Positions 43,386 to 46,809 of a stretch of 46,809 nt of DNA are shown one piece after another. A program made the translations under genes and the position numbers. Within the stretch, counting starts at the first letter, position 1. Each line of letters opens with the position of its first letter. Location of the stretch: NCBI GenBank assembly GCA_023429825.1, contig JAEZDC010000126.1, positions 1-46,809 of the forward strand. The letters are read 5' to 3'. The notes beneath the pieces were generated by a model. That model ran no database searches. It was given only the letters and a program-made list of their open reading frames with translations, and was not told the origin of the DNA. Origin of the DNA: Bacteroidota bacterium (GTDB lineage Bacteria; Bacteroidota; Bacteroidia; Chitinophagales; Chitinophagaceae).

Positions 43386-44428
43386 CAGCTATTCGCTTTC
43401 ACCAACAGGTTACACATCCTAAACAATAATCTTGCACCGACATTCGCATTCCAGTCGCTCTCGCCAACACCAATTTCTACGAGATCAAATCCGATGAGTT
43501 GTTTACCACTTGAAGCGAGCTTTTTAAAAAGGTACATCACCTGCTCGGTTTCAAATCCGCCTTGTACCGGTGTTCCTGTGTTAGGGCAAAGCTTTGGATC
43601 TAATCCATCGATATCAAAGCTGATGTGTACTTTATCAGGTAACTGGCCTATGATCTCATCACATATCTGCTTCCAACTTTCACCTTCATACATTCTTTCT
43701 TTAATGTCCTGATCAAAGAATGTAGATATTCTTTCTTTATTCGTTCTTACATAATTATATTCACCTTCACTGTAGTCACGTATTCCAACCTGCACCAATT
43801 TGCTTAGTTCGCCTATTTCTGTCAGTGCATTATGCATGATCGATGCGTGAGAATACACAAAGCCCTCATAATTTTCTCTAAGGTCACAATGCGCATCTAT
43901 TTGTAAAATACCGAAGGCTCCATGTTTTTCTGCAAGAGCTTTGAAAAAGCCCAGAGGTGTGCTATGATCTCCACCCAGTAAGCCCACGAGTTTTCCTTTA
44001 TCCAATAATTCTTTTGTTTGTTCGTATACCCAGTTATTCATGTACTTGCTGCCTTCGTTGATCTCTTTAAGGCTTTTGCACATGAATTTATTTTCATTCA
44101 CATCATCACCCTTCGATATATAATCGATATATAACTCAGCTTCTTTTCTCAGGTAATCACTTTTCAGCAACACTTTCTTATCGGCATGACGCATATAAAA
44201 ACCCTGCTTCCAACCTTCTGCCACATCAGGATCAAAGAGGTCTACCTGGAGGCTTGCTTTAAATACATGTTCTGCTGCTCTTGCAGTGCCTGCGCCATAG
44301 CTAACGGTTACTTCCCAAGGCACGGGAACGATCACCAGCCTGGATTCTTCTTCACTGAACGGAAGACCAAAAATGTTGTTATTCGGATTACCAACCGAGT
44401 TGGGATCAAATTGTGAAAGGTCTGTCAT
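43385..44428 (-). CDS. Ureohydrolase (arginase/agmatinase/formiminoglutamase family)
   Basis: A 347-residue metal hydrolase with the family's metal-binding motifs: GGDHSTPLG (about 155), DAHCDLRENYEG with SHASIMHNAL, and SFDIDGLDPKLCP. These proteins hydrolyse guanidino or formimino groups using a Mn2+ pair. Which substrate applies cannot be told from the sequence by eye. The gene overlaps the next gene by 1 bp and follows the hydrolase gene with a gap of 115 bp. Confidence 0.88.
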   Translation of the reverse strand: MTDLSQFDPNSVGNPNNNIFGLPFSEEESRLVIVPVPWEVTVSYGAGTARAAEHVFKASLQVDLFDPDVAEGWKQGFYMRHADKKVLLKSDYLRKEAELYIDYISKGDDVNENKFMCKSLKEINEGSKYMNNWVYEQTKELLDKGKLVGLLGGDHSTPLGFFKALAEKHGAFGILQIDAHCDLRENYEGFVYSHASIMHNALTEIGELSKLVQVGIRDYSEGEYNYVRTNKERISTFFDQDIKERMYEGESWKQICDEIIGQLPDKVHISFDIDGLDPKLCPNTGTPVQGGFETEQVMYLFKKLASSGKQLIGFDLVEIGVGESDWNANVGARLLFRMCNLLVKANS

Positions 44429-44543
44429 AACTATTTTTCAAACGGGCTGCAAGGTAGTGAAAGAAAGATATGGTATCAGGGTTTTATACTACTCTTAAGT
44501 ATGGCCTAAGGCGAGATTGTGACACCCTTTAGCTTTCTGAATG

Positions 44544-45410
44544 CTATTCATCTTTTAAGAAAGCCATTATCTTTTTGAACACATTATTCTGCCGGTAAAT
44601 ACCACTATGACCTAATCCTTTGGTTATAAAGAACTCAACATTGGGCAATTGTAATTTTTGCACGGGTTTCACATCTTCAAAAGAACAAACCTGGTCTTCT
44701 TCATCGTGGATCCATAGGATAGGCGCGGTAATATTTTGAACGGCTCTTTTAACAGAGAAATAAGTGGCAGGCCGATCGGCTATCTCTATGATCAGCTCAT
44801 TAAAAGATTCTTTCAGATAAGAAGGTAATTTCAGGAACCCCAGGAAATTATCAATGGCTGTAGTAGTTTCTGTAGATGGAGCAATGAGTACGAGTTTTCG
44901 TTTCTCCTGTCGGGATAGTTTTTCAAATGCCAGCGAAGTGGCTAATCCGCCTAGCGAATGCGCCATGATCCCGTCAAAACTTCCAAACATTTCTTCGGTT
45001 TTTAAAATGGCTTCACTATATAACACTGCATTGATCGTTTTACCTGAGCTGATACCATGACCTGGTGCATCAAAGGCAACCACTTCAAACCCTTCACGAT
45101 TTAACGGAACGATATACCTGTCGAATTTGTAACTGCAGCTGTCAAATCCATGAACGATCAATATTCTTTTGCCATTCCATTGCTCAGGCTTCCATCTCCA
45201 GCCGTGCAATTGCAATCCCCGATGTGTGAACCTGATCTTTTCTGCTCTGTGAAAAACGGGAGGTGTCTTTCTTCGGGGTTTGCCACTATATGGCGTGCAG
45301 AATAATTGAAATGCAGACTTAGCGGCAGTACGTTTGGATACCAGCGAAAGAGCTTTGAACCGGGCTTTATAATACCCTATTGCAATTCTTTGAGCTAACT
45401 TCATCTTCAT
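44544..45410 (-). CDS. Alpha/beta hydrolase
   Basis: A 288-residue alpha/beta-fold hydrolase. The oxyanion segment is VHGFDSCSYKF, the nucleophile elbow is AHSLGG (GxSxG-like), the acid is in WIHDEEDQV and the catalytic His is in GLGHSGIY. The strand DAPGHGISSG is typical. The frame stays open 21 codons upstream, but that stretch overlaps the divergent gene and a promoter element, so the ATG at 45410 is preferred, with another at 45404. The substrate is unknown. The start codon lies 14 bp from that of the divergent DUF2520 gene. Confidence 0.88.
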   Translation of the reverse strand: MKMKLAQRIAIGYYKARFKALSLVSKRTAAKSAFQLFCTPYSGKPRRKTPPVFHRAEKIRFTHRGLQLHGWRWKPEQWNGKRILIVHGFDSCSYKFDRYIVPLNREGFEVVAFDAPGHGISSGKTINAVLYSEAILKTEEMFGSFDGIMAHSLGGLATSLAFEKLSRQEKRKLVLIAPSTETTTAIDNFLGFLKLPSYLKESFNELIIEIADRPATYFSVKRAVQNITAPILWIHDEEDQVCSFEDVKPVQKLQLPNVEFFITKGLGHSGIYRQNNVFKKIMAFLKDE

Positions 45411-45417
45411 AAACGAG

Positions 45418-45425
45418 CAAAGATA
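45418..45425 (-). promoter_or_regulatory. -7 element of the alpha/beta hydrolase gene
   Basis: On the minus strand TATCTTTG is a perfect TAnnTTTG match. It overlaps the start codon of the divergent gene at 45425 and ends 7 nt before the hydrolase ATG at 45410, so the mRNA would have almost no leader. A matching -33 is weak (GTT at 19 bp). Confidence 0.5.
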
Positions 45426-46189
45426 TGCAGGTTGTGATCCTTGGAACCGGTAATGTGGCAACCGTGTTTGCAAAGCGTTTGAATAGTGCTGGTCATTCAG
45501 TAATCCAGGTATGGGGTAGAGATATTATAAAGGCTGAGCAATTAGGCGGAATAGTGAGCGCAAAGGCGATTAGTGATATTTCCCTGCTTACAAAAAATGC
45601 AGACGTATATATTATTGCGATTTCTGATAAAGCGGTTCTGGAACTTGTTGAGCAGTTAGAACTTCCCGGGGCTTTGGTGCTGCACACCACCGCTTCTATT
45701 AGTAAACAGGTTTTAAAAGGTGTTAGCGAAAAATATGGAGTGTTGTATCCATTACAAAGTTTACGTAAGCTAATGGATGAGTCTACGCCCATCCCGTTAT
45801 TGGTTGATGGCAATTCTGAAATAGTGATCAAAGAAATTGAAACCTTAGGCAGATCGATTTCTTCAACAGTTGTAAAAGCAGATGACGAAACTCGTGTGAA
45901 GCTTCATGTAGCTGCGGTGTTTGCCTGCAACTTCACCAATTATATGTATTTGCAGAGTGCTACTTTTTGTGAGAAAGAGAACCTGGATTTTTCTCTATTA
46001 CAACCATTGATCGAAGAAACAGCGAACAGGGTACGAGATCACCATCCATCAAAAGTGTTTACAGGCCCGGCGGTAAGAGGAGATGTAGCAACAATGGAAA
46101 AACATCTGAGCTTATTAGAGAGCTACCCGGAATTAAGCGAATTGTATAAGGATTTGAGTAATCGGATTTATGAGGAGTATGGTAGGTAG
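45425..46189 (+). CDS. Rossmann-fold and DUF2520 domain protein
   Basis: A 254-residue protein. The N-terminal Rossmann fold (VVILGTGNVATVFAKRL, a GxGxxA-type motif) is NAD(P)-binding, and the second half is the DUF2520 helical domain (RVKLHVAAVFACNFTNYMY, TANRVRDHHPSKVFTGPAVRGD). The overall layout resembles pyrroline-5-carboxylate or hydroxyacid dehydrogenases. No substrate is known. It is divergent from the hydrolase gene with 14 bp between the start codons, so its promoter must lie within the hydrolase gene or the gap. Confidence 0.9.
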   Translation: MQVVILGTGNVATVFAKRLNSAGHSVIQVWGRDIIKAEQLGGIVSAKAISDISLLTKNADVYIIAISDKAVLELVEQLELPGALVLHTTASISKQVLKGVSEKYGVLYPLQSLRKLMDESTPIPLLVDGNSEIVIKEIETLGRSISSTVVKADDETRVKLHVAAVFACNFTNYMYLQSATFCEKENLDFSLLQPLIEETANRVRDHHPSKVFTGPAVRGDVATMEKHLSLLESYPELSELYKDLSNRIYEEYGR

Positions 46190-46742
46190 GATAACGCCAA
46201 GCCGATGTTAGCCGTTGTTCTCTACTTCTTCGTCCTCGTCCGGAATATATGAGTGGATTTACATCAAGTTCATCCTCATCGGGTTTTTCTTTTAGGTCTG
46301 AAAAGTCCAAGCGATTTAAAGTTTTGAAACAACAACTTTCGCATTTTCCACCCATTGCACCTAAATACATTAATGCTAATACAATAGTTAGGTTGTCCAA
46401 AGCAAGTTCTGGCATTCTTGAAATCAACTTTACGCTCAACCTTTCATATTCATGAATATTTCCTTCTTCTTCGCAACCTTCTTCTGACTTTAGAAATTTA
46501 TACTCAAACCCTAAGTTCGTCAAGGTCTTTAAAATTTCAGTAACCTCAGTTCTATTAAATCCTGACATCCTTTCAATTAGCGTAATGTCTTCATGGAAAT
46601 CTTCTTCTAAGTCATGTCTACAAGAATGCATCATTAGTGTCGCCAAAAAGTGTTTTTCTCTATCTGTAGTCTTTTTAAGTTTACTAAAAACATAAGATAC
46701 ACAAGCTTCAACTTCATCGCCAAGTGCCTGGGAACGACCCAA
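46059..46742 (-). CDS. Uncertain ORF at the right edge, possibly truncated or degenerate
   Basis: A 227-codon frame that would start with TTG at 46742. Residues about 10-155 read like a real helical protein (CVSYVFSKLKKTTDREKHFLA, ERMSGFNRTEVTEILKTLTNL). The last 65 residues run antisense through the end of the DUF2520 gene and look like read-through. The true end may have been lost near 46200, where the sequence changes character. It is more AT-rich than its neighbours, and no family is recognised. The sequence upstream (46743-46809) has repeated CTCGTTCGG motifs. Confidence 0.35.
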   Translation of the reverse strand: MGRSQALGDEVEACVSYVFSKLKKTTDREKHFLATLMMHSCRHDLEEDFHEDITLIERMSGFNRTEVTEILKTLTNLGFEYKFLKSEEGCEEEGNIHEYERLSVKLISRMPELALDNLTIVLALMYLGAMGGKCESCCFKTLNRLDFSDLKEKPDEDELDVNPLIYSGRGRRSREQRLTSAWRYPTYHTPHKSDYSNPYTIRLIPGSSLISSDVFPLLLHLLLPPGL

Positions 46743-46752
46743 CTCCGTACCA

Positions 46753-46784
46753 CCTCGTTCGGGTCTGCTTCGCCTCTCGTTCGG
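46753..46784. repeat. Short direct repeat at the window edge
   Basis: CTCGTTCGG occurs twice (46754-46762 and 46776-46784) in a C/T-rich stretch that runs to the end of the window. Confidence 0.5.
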
Positions 46785-46809
46785 TCATCCTTCGTCTTTT
46801 CTTAGCGAA

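Overview
The window looks like a chromosomal segment of a Bacteroidota bacterium, most likely a Chitinophagaceae-type member. Evidence seen in the sequence: two proteins with C-terminal type IX secretion (T9SS) sorting domains, a PorW/SprE-like T9SS component, a DPP11-like S46 peptidase, a NagB/PIG-L fusion, an EF-G2-type GTPase, few obvious Shine-Dalgarno sequences, and several TAnnTTTG promoter -7 elements. Most genes are ordinary chromosomal genes. No phage, insertion sequence, CRISPR array or rRNA operon is visible.

Layout. 1-554: decayed tRNA-derived tandem repeats, terminators and a 21-bp-period repeat. 555-4869 (minus): GlcNAc/chitin unit of a secreted GH20 hexosaminidase and a NagB/PIG-L fusion. 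5277-8811 (plus): P5C dehydrogenase, an ATP-grasp protein and a LysE-type exporter. 8794-11085 (minus): DHCW-type cupin, PIN toxin, antitoxin, membrane Fe-S oxidoreductase. 11264-12008 (plus): DUF1328 peptide and PyrR-like phosphoribosyltransferase. 12078-13760 (minus): three envelope proteins with Cys or His motifs, probably metal-related. 13761-14417: a 13-unit 21-bp tandem array between inverted repeats. 14418-15796 (minus): DUF1801 protein and a secreted hypothetical protein. 16194-21618: EF-G2, OmpA-family lipoprotein, S46 peptidase. 21783-30458 (minus): small acidic protein, T9SS cargo, glutaminyl cyclase, DUF1801 protein, PBP1A, PorW/SprE. 30575-32219 (plus): M23-like membrane stub, AtpZ-like protein, four-TM protein, SprT-like protein. 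32212-37083 (minus): histidine kinase, NarL-type response regulator and an exported ELWxxDGT-repeat T9SS cargo. 37158-38369 (minus): sucC. 38440-38812: an 18-unit 21-bp array. 38943-41504 (plus): an outer-membrane barrel protein with a kinase-like N-terminal region. 41501-45410 (minus): radical SAM protein, small membrane protein, ureohydrolase, alpha/beta hydrolase. 45425-46189 (plus): DUF2520 protein. The right edge holds an AT-rich ORF of unknown origin.

Three non-coding or regulatory signals stand out. (1) Two NarL-like 7-2-7 palindromes, TACCAA-N4-TTGGTA, lie 23-24 bp upstream of similarly built promoters, one before the response regulator gene and one before the T9SS cargo gene. This suggests a small autoregulated regulon. 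(2) Three intergenic arrays have the same 21-bp period (two helical turns) but different unit sequences, and two more arrays have a 7-bp period. (3) The 853-residue outer-membrane protein carries DWDRH and DHD motifs in the arrangement of an atypical kinase active site, followed by an Omp85-like barrel.

Limits: everything was read by eye from the sequence. Family names rest on recognised motifs, not searches. Promoter and operator calls are pattern matches.
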